DNA of 12,237 nt, taken from contig UQWM01000035.1 in assembly GCA_900544795.1 (NCBI GenBank), positions 1 through 12,237 on the forward strand, given 5' to 3'. The notes under the pieces were generated by a model that was given only the letters and a program-made list of their open reading frames with translations, did no database searches and was not told where the DNA came from. The position numbers were made by a program, and so were the translations under genes. Positions 1 through 6,277 of the stretch are shown here, one piece after another. The stretch comes from an uncultured Phascolarctobacterium sp. (GTDB lineage: Bacteria > Bacillota > Negativicutes > Acidaminococcales > Acidaminococcaceae). Position 1 is the first letter of the stretch. The number at the start of each line of letters is the position of its first letter.

Positions 1-37
1 CTATGTCAGCAATACAAAAGTACTGCGTCAGGCAAAT

Positions 38-274
38 TCACTGCTGCCTGCAAGCCGTCCTGGCTGCCGCAAGCTCTGCTTCCGACTGACGAAAACAGGT
101 ATAACTGCAATAATATTTACGCATCTTGTTAACAGTCCGTTTGTAGGTATGCAAACTTTTGTTGTCAAAAAACTCCTTGCCGCAGCAAGCGCAGTCCATA
201 GACCTGCTGCGCAGGCTGCTATCAATATTATCATATCTGGTCATCATCGTAGTTTCAATTCCAAATCTTTTCAA
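38..274 (-). CDS. Small Cys-rich (putative zinc-binding) protein, unknown function
   Basis: This encodes 78 residues if the TTG at 274 is used; GGAG lies 9 nt upstream of it. Internal ATG codons near residues 10 and 25 are alternatives with poorer ribosome binding sites. The core carries two Cys pairs, CACCGKEF near residue 28 and CSYTCF near residue 56, separated by a basic stretch. This is the layout of a small treble-clef or zinc-ribbon module. There is no signal peptide or membrane segment, so it is probably cytoplasmic. It starts 21 nt after the tonB stop codon on the same strand, with no terminator between, so it is probably the last visible gene of the riboswitch C operon. I do not recognise a named family and assign no function. 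The overlapping frame lacks the Cys pattern and was not chosen. Confidence 0.5.
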   Translation of the reverse strand: MKRFGIETTMMTRYDNIDSSLRSRSMDCACCGKEFFDNKSLHTYKRTVNKMRKYYCSYTCFRQSEAELAAARTACRQQ

Positions 275-295
275 AATTCACCACTCCAACAAATG

Positions 296-1030
296 CTAAT
301 GCAGCACAAAATTGACCGGCATCGTAATATAGCAGCGCACCGGGCTACCAAGCGTATCTTTAGCGGGGCTGAAGCGCCAGTTATAAACGGCCTCTACCGC
401 AGCACCGTCAAGGGCATCGTTACCGCTGCTGCGTGCAACAAATGCGCTTTCAACACTGCCGCCGTCATTTACCAGCATTTTTACATATACAGTTCCCTCT
501 ATCTCGCGGTTTCTGGCCGCAGGCGGATAGCGCGGGTCGGTACTCGCTACCAAATACGGAGGTGTCACAGGCACGCCAGCGCCACTGCCCTGGCCTGCAC
601 CCGAACCGCTGCCGCTGCCTGCACCCGAACCGCTGCCGCTGCCTGCACCCGAACCGCTGCCGCTGCCTGCTGCGCCAGCCTCGCCGCTTTTAACATTGCT
701 TTGCGCATGTTCGCTGGTCGCACGTTCCCGCTGCTTAGGCTGCGGCTGCTCCTCTCGGCGCGGCTGCGGCTTTTGCTTTTGGTCTACAATGTCATCGGCC
801 TTAGGCTTTGCCATTTGCTGTTTAGGCTGTTGTGCAGGCGGCGATGTTTGCCGCTCGGACTCGCTGCCTTTGCCACCACCGCCACCGCCGCCCCCCAAGG
901 TAACCTCCAAAATCTGCGGCGGCCTTTGGGTAAACCTATACCCAAATACACCAAGTAACGCGGCAACAACAAGATGCACAGCCAGTGCAATGGCAACGCC
1001 CTTACTGAAGCGTCTGCCCTTATCCGTCAT
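296..1030 (-). CDS. tonB: Energy transducer TonB
   Basis: TonB couples the ExbB/ExbD proton channel in the inner membrane to outer-membrane receptors. The 244-residue protein has a short basic N-terminus and one membrane anchor (about residues 11-30). A periplasmic linker follows, with an unusual run of eight glycines (46-53), a Pro/Gln/Lys-rich part (62-105) and a Gly/Ser/Ala repeat (115-152). The C-terminal TonB domain (about 158-244) contains DPRYPPAARNREIEGTVYVK and YNWRFSPAKD, typical of the family. The ATG overlaps the exbD stop as ATGA, so translation is coupled. The linker is much poorer in the Pro-Glu/Pro-Lys repeats seen in E. coli TonB. Being in a cobalamin-riboswitch operon suggests it serves the B12 receptor, but it may serve others too. 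Confidence 0.95.
   Translation of the reverse strand: MTDKGRRFSKGVAIALAVHLVVAALLGVFGYRFTQRPPQILEVTLGGGGGGGGKGSESERQTSPPAQQPKQQMAKPKADDIVDQKQKPQPRREEQPQPKQRERATSEHAQSNVKSGEAGAAGSGSGSGAGSGSGSGAGSGSGSGAGQGSGAGVPVTPPYLVASTDPRYPPAARNREIEGTVYVKMLVNDGGSVESAFVARSSGNDALDGAAVEAVYNWRFSPAKDTLGSPVRCYITMPVNFVLH
594..670 (-). repeat. 24-bp tandem repeat inside tonB (Gly/Ser/Ala linker)
   Basis: Three exact 24-bp copies (594-617, 618-641, 642-665) plus the first 5 nt of a fourth. They are in frame within tonB and encode an eight-residue Gly/Ser/Ala unit, so copy-number changes would lengthen or shorten the periplasmic linker without breaking the frame. Confidence 0.95.
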
Positions 1031-1440
1031 TTCCCATCACCTAAATCCGTTGCCAAGCCAAAACGCGTCACACCCGCGCCCTTCAATTCGTCCATCAGCT
1101 CGATAACCGTTTTGTAATTAGCGTCGCCATCAGCGCGAATAATCACCGAAAAAGCCGTGTCATGCTTACTGGCAGCGGCTGCGTTAGCAACCAGCTGTTT
1201 CAACTCGATTTTATTATCTTCCAAATACAACGCTCCATCTTTTTTAACAGTTACAGCAAAATTACTTTTACTCACCGTCTCCGAATTCTGCGCCACCGGC
1301 AGCCTGATCGGTATCGTTTTGATCTCGCTCATATACATAGTGCTGACGATAAAAAATACCAGCAGCAAAAAAATCATATCTATCATCGGGCTCAGCATCA
1401 GCTGTGGCGGAAAGCCTTGTTTTCTAGGTCGTCTGCGCAT
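1027..1440 (-). CDS. exbD: Biopolymer transport protein ExbD
   Basis: ExbD is the proton-pathway subunit of the ExbB-ExbD motor that energises TonB. The 137-residue protein has a basic N-terminus (MRRRPRKQGF), then LSPMIDMIFLLLVFF, a single transmembrane helix carrying the conserved membrane aspartate (Asp21 here). A periplasmic domain of about 95 residues follows, containing IRADGDANYKTVIELMDELK, a classic ExbD/TolR stretch. Length is normal for the family. It begins 15 nt after the exbB stop codon with GAGGGG upstream, and its TGA overlaps the tonB ATG. TolR is the alternative reading, but adjacency to tonB and the B12 operon favours ExbD. Confidence 0.95.
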   Translation of the reverse strand: MRRRPRKQGFPPQLMLSPMIDMIFLLLVFFIVSTMYMSEIKTIPIRLPVAQNSETVSKSNFAVTVKKDGALYLEDNKIELKQLVANAAAASKHDTAFSVIIRADGDANYKTVIELMDELKGAGVTRFGLATDLGDGK

Positions 1441-1455
1441 CTGTCACACCGCCCC

Positions 1456-2088
1456 TCAATTTTTACTGCTGCCGTTTTTGGCCTGCACAATATCCACTAG
1501 CACGCTGGCCACCTCATTGATATTAAGCGACGCTGTTTTTACCTTGCTCGACAAATACGCATAAATGCACATACCCATGATCGCGATACACAAACCAAAA
1601 ACTGTCGTTATCAACGCCTCGCCAATACCAGCCGTTACAGCCATCGGATTTTGCGCCCGCTCGTTTAACGCATTAAACGAGCTTATCATACCGGTAATAG
1701 TGCCCAAAAGTCCCAGCATCGGCGCCAAGCCAATAACTACGCCCAAATAATCAAGGTTCTGCTCCATACCATCAATCGAGCGGTCAGCCTTAGAATAAAC
1801 AATAGACTCTAACCGCTTGCCTATATCTTCATTGATATCAAGCGTTTCAACCGCCAGCTGCGCCGCATCGCCTGTATTCTGCCCCGCATATTCACGAGCA
1901 GCCACAATATTAAAGTCATTCATCAAACTGCTGAACTCCATCACAAACTCCGTACTCGACAGCGCCTTTTTATAATATAAATACCGTTCCACGCCAATAG
2001 CAATAGCCGCTATCGAACACAGCAGCAGCGGCCACATACAAGCGCCGCCCCTTTGAAAATAATCTAATGCTCCTGCAAAAATACCCAT
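1456..2088 (-). CDS. exbB: MotA/TolQ/ExbB proton channel protein ExbB
   Basis: ExbB forms the inner-membrane pentamer that, with ExbD, uses proton motive force to drive TonB. The 210-residue protein shows the family topology. TM1 is at about residues 18-38, followed by a cytoplasmic loop of about 70 residues. TM2 (about 114-138) contains LAPMLGLLGTITGM, and TM3 (about 155-182) contains GIGEALITTVFGL. The conserved Gly/Thr/Glu residues of the channel helices are present. The ATG at 2088 has an excellent GGGAGGT site. It starts 18 nt after the end of the BtuF-like gene and is followed by exbD 15 nt later, so the genes are almost certainly co-transcribed from the riboswitch C promoter. Confidence 0.95.
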   Translation of the reverse strand: MGIFAGALDYFQRGGACMWPLLLCSIAAIAIGVERYLYYKKALSSTEFVMEFSSLMNDFNIVAAREYAGQNTGDAAQLAVETLDINEDIGKRLESIVYSKADRSIDGMEQNLDYLGVVIGLAPMLGLLGTITGMISSFNALNERAQNPMAVTAGIGEALITTVFGLCIAIMGMCIYAYLSSKVKTASLNINEVASVLVDIVQAKNGSSKN

Positions 2089-2106
2089 CTCTTAAAACCT
2101 CCCAAA

Positions 2107-3074
2107 TTATTCGAACCGTTCAGGATAAGCCGCCTCGGCCAAATTCCTCACCGCATAAACTATGTAATGTGTCGTACTGTATAAATAAGCGTCACGCAGC
2201 TTTACAACCCGTTTGCTTTTAATGGCGCTTACGCCCTGATAAGCCGGATTCTGCAAAATCTCTTCCCGCAGCTTGTCAGGCTCCTGCTCCTTATCATACT
2301 TCCAGCTGGGCACCAGCAAAAGCTCCGGATCAAGCTGCACCAAAGTTTCCTGCGAAAAGTAGCATTAGGCGGCAAATCATACTCTGCCACCATATTCCTT
2401 ACCCTGGCATACCTGCAAATATCGTCAAAAGTAGTGCCCTTCACGCCAAACGGCCCCATATACGAGATCGCCATCACCTTAAGCTCTTCTTCATCCTTAA
2501 TGTTACCTACTTTTGTATTTACAAAAGCCAGCTCCTTATCCATCATCGCAATAAGCTTGCCGCCGGCAACACGCTCGTCAACAACATTAGCCAGCTCGAT
2601 AATAGTTTTTCTGATCTCTTTGATAGTCGTGGGCGTTTTATAAACATAAACCTGTAGCTTCGCACTGCGCAACAGTTCTACAAAATTCAAATCAGTCCAG
2701 TCCGGCACCAAAACAAGATCAGGCTTCTGCGCTAATACTGATTCCAGGCTGCCGCTTTGCACGCGGCCCTTTACAGCCTTCGCCTTATCAGCGGCAGGCG
2801 ATATCCCCGGATCATCGGCCAGATAAGTCAAAGCCGCTATCCGTTTAGTATCGACCATATCCAAAAGTATTTCGTCCACACTAAGCCCCAGCGAAACGAT
2901 CCGCTGCGGTTTATGCGTAAACTCCAACCGTGTTTTAGTAGCATCCTCAACACTGTAGCCACAGCGCCCGGCCTCCGGCGTATTCCCCTCAGTGGGCTTG
3001 CCACAGCCTGTAAAAGCCAAAACCAATAGCAACAAAAAAACGATGCTCAAGCCTGTCCGTATTTTTTTAACCAC
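2107..3074 (-). pseudogene. BtuF-like ABC substrate-binding lipoprotein, frameshifted
   Basis: This is a periplasmic-binding protein of the BtuF/iron-siderophore class, which would pass cobamide to an ABC permease (not in the window). A GTG start at 3074 lies 6 nt after AAGGAGGT. The signal peptide ends in a lipobox (LAFTGC, Cys24), giving a membrane-anchored lipoprotein. KPQRIVSLGLSVDEILLDM opens the first lobe, and VLAQKPDLVLVPDW is typical of the family. About residue 240 the reading frame breaks. The run of four A at 2355-2358 (TTTT on the coding strand) appears to lack one base. Adding it restores PPNATFSQETLVQLDPELLL and an intact tail ending at 2107, about 321 residues in total, the normal family length. 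The cause could be a sequencing error or a recent mutation. The gene lies 3 nt after the TIM-barrel stop codon and 18 nt before exbB. Confidence 0.85.
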
Positions 3075-3077
3075 CCA

Positions 3078-4073
3078 TTAACCTCCTTCATCACCACCTG
3101 AAGGCGGCGTTCTGCCACAAGCAGCAAGCTGCGTTCTGATATTCTTCTCAAAATCATTAAAATCTGTATACGCCAGCTCATGTACCACATAATCCGGCTT
3201 TATCGACCGCAGCAGCCTTTGCACAGCCGTAGCTGTAAAGGGCCTGTGCTGATCGATATTGATAACGTGCCTCATTCTTTCCAGATTAGAACTATCTACG
3301 TCATAACGGCGTTCAAAGCTTTTTACATACTCACCCGACAGCGAACAGTTCAAATGCAAGCCTCTTATCAGCTTCTTTTCGCTGCCCAGCTTCTTAACTA
3401 CCTTCAATATATAATCTACACCCTCCTGCTCTGTTTTCAGTTCAGGATTAGTATTCATCAAATGGCCGGTATCCAGCATAATGCCAACATTTTTATGCTT
3501 CAGGCGGGCAAAAAACTGCCTTACTACCTCAGGGTCAGTTAACCTAAGCCCGGGCCACCACAAATTTTCAAACAACACCAGCACATCTTCCGGTATCTCA
3601 TCGGCTACCCGGTTAAACACAGCGGCAGCAGCCGTAGCCACCTCCAAATCGCTGTGAGCAAACTCAAAAGTAAAAACCTCTTCAATAGTACACTCCGCCA
3701 CATGCCACACCAAATACTCCGGCCTTTCGGCCAAAGCGGCTTTTATATTGGCCCTGATGCAGCGCAGCCAGCCCATGCAATAAGTAGCGCCATAATAAGC
3801 GCTAAGCTCGTCTTTAGAACTGAAAAACTGCTGCAATGCAGCCTTATCATTTCTATACAGCGCCAGCCACATCGGCCAATAATTCAAATGTACGCCTACA
3901 GCCAAATGCTCAAAAGACTCAAAATAAGGAATGTTCCTGTAAACCAAAAGCTCAACGCCATCAAGCCCCAGCCCGGCAACAAACTGCTCCAGGGTCTTAC
4001 CTGTTTTCAAAATCTCTTTTTCCTGTCCCGGCATAAAGCAATAATTACATAAATGCCTTGTTTTACGCCTCAT
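3078..4073 (-). CDS. cbiR: Xylose isomerase-like TIM-barrel protein, candidate cobamide-remodelling enzyme CbiR
   Basis: The 331-residue protein has no signal peptide, so it is probably cytoplasmic. It has the pattern of the AP-endonuclease-2/xylose-isomerase-like TIM-barrel superfamily. Strand ends carry likely divalent-metal or catalytic residues: VWHVAE (His124), LFENLWW (Glu169), IMLDTGH (Asp201, His204), GLHLN (His240), and VVHELAYTD (Glu299). The ATG at 4073 overlaps the upstream stop as ATGA. Its place in a cobalamin-riboswitch operon next to a BtuF-like gene points to CbiR. CbiR is an enzyme of this superfamily, described in Akkermansia muciniphila, that hydrolyses cobamides so they can be rebuilt with another lower ligand. 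The fold assignment is firm. The CbiR identity is inferred from context and fold, and another sugar-phosphate isomerase-like activity remains possible. Confidence 0.65.
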   Translation of the reverse strand: MRRKTRHLCNYCFMPGQEKEILKTGKTLEQFVAGLGLDGVELLVYRNIPYFESFEHLAVGVHLNYWPMWLALYRNDKAALQQFFSSKDELSAYYGATYCMGWLRCIRANIKAALAERPEYLVWHVAECTIEEVFTFEFAHSDLEVATAAAAVFNRVADEIPEDVLVLFENLWWPGLRLTDPEVVRQFFARLKHKNVGIMLDTGHLMNTNPELKTEQEGVDYILKVVKKLGSEKKLIRGLHLNCSLSGEYVKSFERRYDVDSSNLERMRHVINIDQHRPFTATAVQRLLRSIKPDYVVHELAYTDFNDFEKNIRTQLAACGRTPPSGGDEGG

Positions 4074-4264
4074 ACCAGCACCGCCTCAGGCTCTTCGCCG
4101 TCCTTAACAGCTAGCTTTTTACTGCGCCCGGCAGCACTGCGCTGCGAACATTTAAACCTTAACCTGTTCACCTCACGCAGCAAAGCGATATAACGCTCCT
4201 TGTCGATCGTAATAGTAGGTTCACCGTTCATTTCGATTTCTTTAATGATCTTTTTCAATTTCAT
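4070..4264 (-). CDS. Small hypothetical protein at the head of the B12 operon
   Basis: This encodes 64 residues from the ATG at 4264. The same frame is open to a GTG at 4297, but that codon directly abuts the AAGGAGG with no spacing. The chosen ATG instead overlaps, as ATGA, the stop of a possible 9-codon leader peptide that is perfectly spaced from that ribosome binding site. The protein is charged and mostly helical: MKLKKIIKEIEMNGE, then a short ITIDKERY stretch, a helix with LLREVNRLRF, and a Lys/Glu tail. It has no signal peptide or membrane segment. Its TGA overlaps the ATG of the TIM-barrel gene, which strongly supports real, coupled translation. I do not recognise a family. A regulatory or accessory partner of the TIM-barrel enzyme is possible. 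Confidence 0.6.
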   Translation of the reverse strand: MKLKKIIKEIEMNGEPTITIDKERYIALLREVNRLRFKCSQRSAAGRSKKLAVKDGEEPEAVLV

Positions 4265-4290
4265 ATCCATCCGGACTGTACAGCCACCAC
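4261..4290 (-). CDS. Possible 9-codon leader peptide
   Basis: A GTG at 4290 lies 7 nt after AAGGAGG (4298-4304) and opens MVAVQSGWI, ending in TGA at 4263-4261. The TGA overlaps the next ATG (4264) as ATGA. This spacing is better than any start of the downstream frame, so the ribosome may load here and re-initiate on the 64-residue ORF. It is too short to be tested by coding statistics. Confidence 0.35.
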   Translation of the reverse strand: MVAVQSGWI

Positions 4291-4327
4291 AGTCCACCCT
4301 CCTTTAACTGACTTGCGCTGTGTATCC

Positions 4328-4369
4328 CAAAAACAAAACAGGAAACTGCCAATGCGTCAGTTTCCTGTT
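4328..4369 (-). terminator. Intrinsic terminator of riboswitch C leader
   Basis: A perfect 12-bp stem (4358-4369 with 4337-4348; AACAGGAAACTG and its complement) with a 9-nt loop, followed on the minus strand by TTGTTTTT. It lies about 130 nt after the aptamer and before the first ribosome binding site of the operon, so it is the expected OFF structure when B12 is bound. Confidence 0.85.
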
Positions 4370-4501
4370 AAAACACATCACCACGCACCAGGATACACAG
4401 CCGCCGGCTGCCAAAACACAGCAATAAGCGACAACACCGTTTATATTGCCAAACGGTATATATGTATCCCTCTTGTGCATCGCAAGTCATTACGGATGTC
4501 A

Positions 4502-4672
4502 AAAACAGGCAGTTCTCCTGGCTTCGGATCATCGCTCCACCGCGCCTTCTCAGGGTTTGCCCCAATGGACGAATGCGGCCTTGCTCCTCGTTACAGTTGC
4601 GGGACAGCGCAGGTCTTGCACCTGCTTCTCTATTAAGTCCGTTTAGAGCCACAGCTCCTGGACACCTGATTT
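4502..4672 (-). promoter_or_regulatory. Cobalamin riboswitch C
   Basis: The aptamer is about 171 nt. On the minus strand it begins AAATCAGGTGTCC, contains the B12-box core GCTGTCCCGCAACTGTAA, and closes with GAAGCCAGGAGAACTGCCTG, whose CCTG re-pairs with the starting CAGG to form P1. These are the hallmark elements of adenosylcobalamin-type riboswitches. It lies between a strong promoter (4746-4774) and a terminator (4328-4369), and controls the small ORF, TIM-barrel, BtuF-like, exbB, exbD, tonB operon. Binding of cobalamin should promote termination, so the operon is expected to be ON in B12 shortage. The ORFs that run through this region are not real genes. Confidence 0.93.
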
Positions 4673-4707
4673 CCTAACTATATGAAATTGTTTGATTTAA
4701 TACCGCA

Positions 4708-4737
4708 AAGCTAATTGGAACTAATTGCAATTAGCTT
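4708..4737 (-). repeat. Inverted repeat at the transcription start of the riboswitch C operon
   Basis: Perfect 10-bp arms (AAGCTAATTG at 4708-4717, CAATTAGCTT at 4728-4737), plus a nested 14-bp palindrome CTAATTGCAATTAG (4721-4734). It lies immediately downstream of the -10 box, at the predicted start point. It could be a protein operator or a 5'-end hairpin of the leader. It is not a terminator, because no T-tract follows. Confidence 0.6.
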
Positions 4738-4745
4738 ATATATTC

Positions 4746-4774
4746 ATTATAAACTTCATGCTTTTTGTAGTCAA
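4746..4774 (-). promoter_or_regulatory. Sigma-A promoter of the riboswitch C operon
   Basis: TTGACT (-35, 4769-4774) and TATAAT (-10, 4746-4751), separated by exactly 17 nt. Transcription should start near 4739, about 65 nt before the aptamer. No clear terminator separates it from the end of the CHAT gene at 4810, so some read-through from there is possible. Confidence 0.85.
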
Positions 4775-4809
4775 GTAAAAGCTAGCAAAAAACAAATTTT
4801 GTATAAATT

Positions 4810-5727
4810 CTACGAAAAAATATTTTTGACCATCTGCATTATCGAGCCGCTGCTTTTTTTAGCTTCCTCTTGCGCAACCATCACGATATCAGCAGCCAGC
4901 AAGCCTTCCTTCACAAACAAAACCGGCGTATCAGCCTCAGGTATGCCCTTTAAAAGCAAGGCAGCCTTAGCCTGGTCAAACGACTGCTGCAAATTAAGCC
5001 CAAAGCCGATGCTGGAATAAAACTGGGCCGCAAAAACAATTGCAGCCTCGTCGCCGATCTCCGTATTCATACCAATAGCCGCCTCAACCTTCTCCACCAC
5101 AGCCTTGGCCTCCTGCTGCGAAAAACAGGCATTAAAAAATATCAGCCGTATTTTTTTAGACGCCGAAATAACAGCAGCAGCCATCGCCTCTTTTGATACC
5201 AGCGTCGTCTTGCCGCTGCCGTCATCTAAAACTATCTCGCCATTTTCAGACCCATGCCCCGAAAAATGAATGATCTCAGGATCAGTCTCATTTATCGCCT
5301 GCAAAATATCCAACGACTGCACAGCCCAACGGCTAAAAAATTCGATACCGTCCCGCCCCTCCGATTTACGGATAGCCTCGGTTATCGACCGCACCTCCTG
5401 ATCTAAAGCCAGCTTTGCTGTATCCTGAGGATTGGACGCCAAAAATAAAATCGTCAACTTATCTACCGGCTGCTGCGGCTTCATGGCCTGCTCTATTTCT
5501 TCACCAACCTGCAAAGCCCTCGCCCGCAGCTGCTGCGACTTTTGCTGCTGCAAAACAATAAAGCCATTTTCCTCTTCCAACAGCTCGTTCTCTGCTTTGG
5601 CTATTTTTTGCTCGATCTCGTTTATTTTTTTGCAGGCATCGGCCCTGTCGCTTCTTAACTTTGCTAAAGTGGCCCGTTTATTCATTATTGAAGCCAGAGC
5701 CTTTGCACAAGTTTTATCTTCTGTCAT
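4810..5727 (-). CDS. Coiled-coil CHAT-domain (caspase-like) protease
   Basis: This encodes 305 residues from the ATG at 5727, which has AGCAGGTGG just upstream. The frame is open a further 17 codons, but those lie inside the amidase gene. Residues about 20-85 are charged and helical, a probable coiled coil. A CHAT domain follows (about 90-285): LTILFLASNP, IIHFSGHGSENGEI with the catalytic His158, and LIFFNACFSQQEA with the catalytic Cys201. AQFYSSIGFGLNLQQSF and DTPVLFVKEG complete the family pattern. CHAT domains are cysteine proteases related to caspases and separases, often used in bacterial defence or regulated proteolysis. There is no signal peptide, so it is cytoplasmic. The start overlaps the amidase stop by 14 nt, indicating coupled expression. 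The substrate and trigger are unknown. Confidence 0.85.
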   Translation of the reverse strand: MTEDKTCAKALASIMNKRATLAKLRSDRADACKKINEIEQKIAKAENELLEEENGFIVLQQQKSQQLRARALQVGEEIEQAMKPQQPVDKLTILFLASNPQDTAKLALDQEVRSITEAIRKSEGRDGIEFFSRWAVQSLDILQAINETDPEIIHFSGHGSENGEIVLDDGSGKTTLVSKEAMAAAVISASKKIRLIFFNACFSQQEAKAVVEKVEAAIGMNTEIGDEAAIVFAAQFYSSIGFGLNLQQSFDQAKAALLLKGIPEADTPVLFVKEGLLAADIVMVAQEEAKKSSGSIMQMVKNIFS

Positions 5728-6250
5728 ATGCCACCTGCTTAAAATACTCATCGATACCGGCAGCAATAGCGCCCGCAAAAGCAGGCAGCTCGTTTTCCAA
5801 AATCTCTAAATCATCGGTATTATCAATAAAAGCCAGCTCCACCAAAATCGCAGGCATCACAGTGCGTCTTAAAACATATAACCCCTGCCGCTCTTTGCAG
5901 CCACGGTCTATCGTCGGTACCTTTTCTAAAATATTTTTTTGCACTGCCTCGCCCAAAACACGTCCCTGCCCGCTGTAATACAAAGTTTCTGTACCACGGG
6001 CATTGTGGTTAGGCGAAGCATTGCAATGCAGCGATACAAAAATATCGGCCAGCCAGTTATTAGCTGCCGTCACTACAGCATCTAAATCGTCACTTTGCAG
6101 CAGCTGCACCTCGTAGCCGGCCTGTTTTAAATCAAGCTCCAACAAAGCTCCGGCCTGCTTTACCACATCGGCCTCGCGCACACCGTAATCACTGTTTATG
6201 GCGCCGCTGTCCACTGCCGGGTCATGCCCCGGATTAACAAACACCCTCAT
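5714..6250 (-). CDS. N-acetylmuramoyl-L-alanine amidase (Amidase_3), no signal peptide
   Basis: This is a zinc amidase that cleaves the bond between MurNAc and L-alanine in peptidoglycan. The 178-residue protein is just the catalytic domain. VNPGHD carries His9, GVREADVV Glu26, and VSLHCNA His75 as zinc ligands, and AILVELAFIDN carries the catalytic Glu139. GTETLYYS and GLYVLRRT are also typical. There is no signal peptide, SH3 or SPOR domain, so it looks more like a phage-type endolysin than an exported daughter-cell-separation enzyme. The ATG at 6250 has AGGGGG 7 nt upstream. It lies 27 nt after the adhesin-E-like gene and overlaps the CHAT gene by 14 nt. How it would reach the wall is not apparent. 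Confidence 0.92.
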   Translation of the reverse strand: MRVFVNPGHDPAVDSGAINSDYGVREADVVKQAGALLELDLKQAGYEVQLLQSDDLDAVVTAANNWLADIFVSLHCNASPNHNARGTETLYYSGQGRVLGEAVQKNILEKVPTIDRGCKERQGLYVLRRTVMPAILVELAFIDNTDDLEILENELPAFAGAIAAGIDEYFKQVAYDRR

Positions 6251-6277
6251 TGCTCTGCCCCCTTTTTTCTGCTTTCT

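Noticed and set aside
28..234. Minus-strand ORF of 68 codons overlapping the Cys-rich gene
   Set aside because: It is out of frame with the Cys-rich protein, has no ribosome binding site, and its composition is that of a shadow frame.
594..670. Tandem repeat considered as a CRISPR array
   Set aside because: The 24-bp units are directly adjacent with no spacers, and are in frame inside tonB.
149..958. Long plus-strand ORF of 269 codons
   Set aside because: It is antisense to tonB. Its low-complexity Arg/Leu/Ala content is the shadow of the Gly/Ser/Pro-rich tonB codons, and it has no ribosome binding site or family motif.
2107..2343. Treating the C-terminal part of the BtuF-like protein as an independent small gene
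   Set aside because: It has no ribosome binding site, and its sequence continues the binding-protein fold exactly after a one-base correction.
2350..2360. Programmed ribosomal frameshift in the BtuF-like gene
   Set aside because: The TTTT run is not a typical slippery heptamer, there is no clear stimulator, and binding proteins are not known to use one. Mutation or sequencing error is simpler.
4070..4297. 75-residue version of the small ORF from the GTG at 4297
   Set aside because: The ribosome binding site directly touches this GTG with no spacer. The ATG at 4264 is favoured by the ATGA overlap.
4313..4677. Several ORFs on both strands over the riboswitch C leader
   Set aside because: They overlap the aptamer and terminator, lack ribosome binding sites and have no protein-like features.
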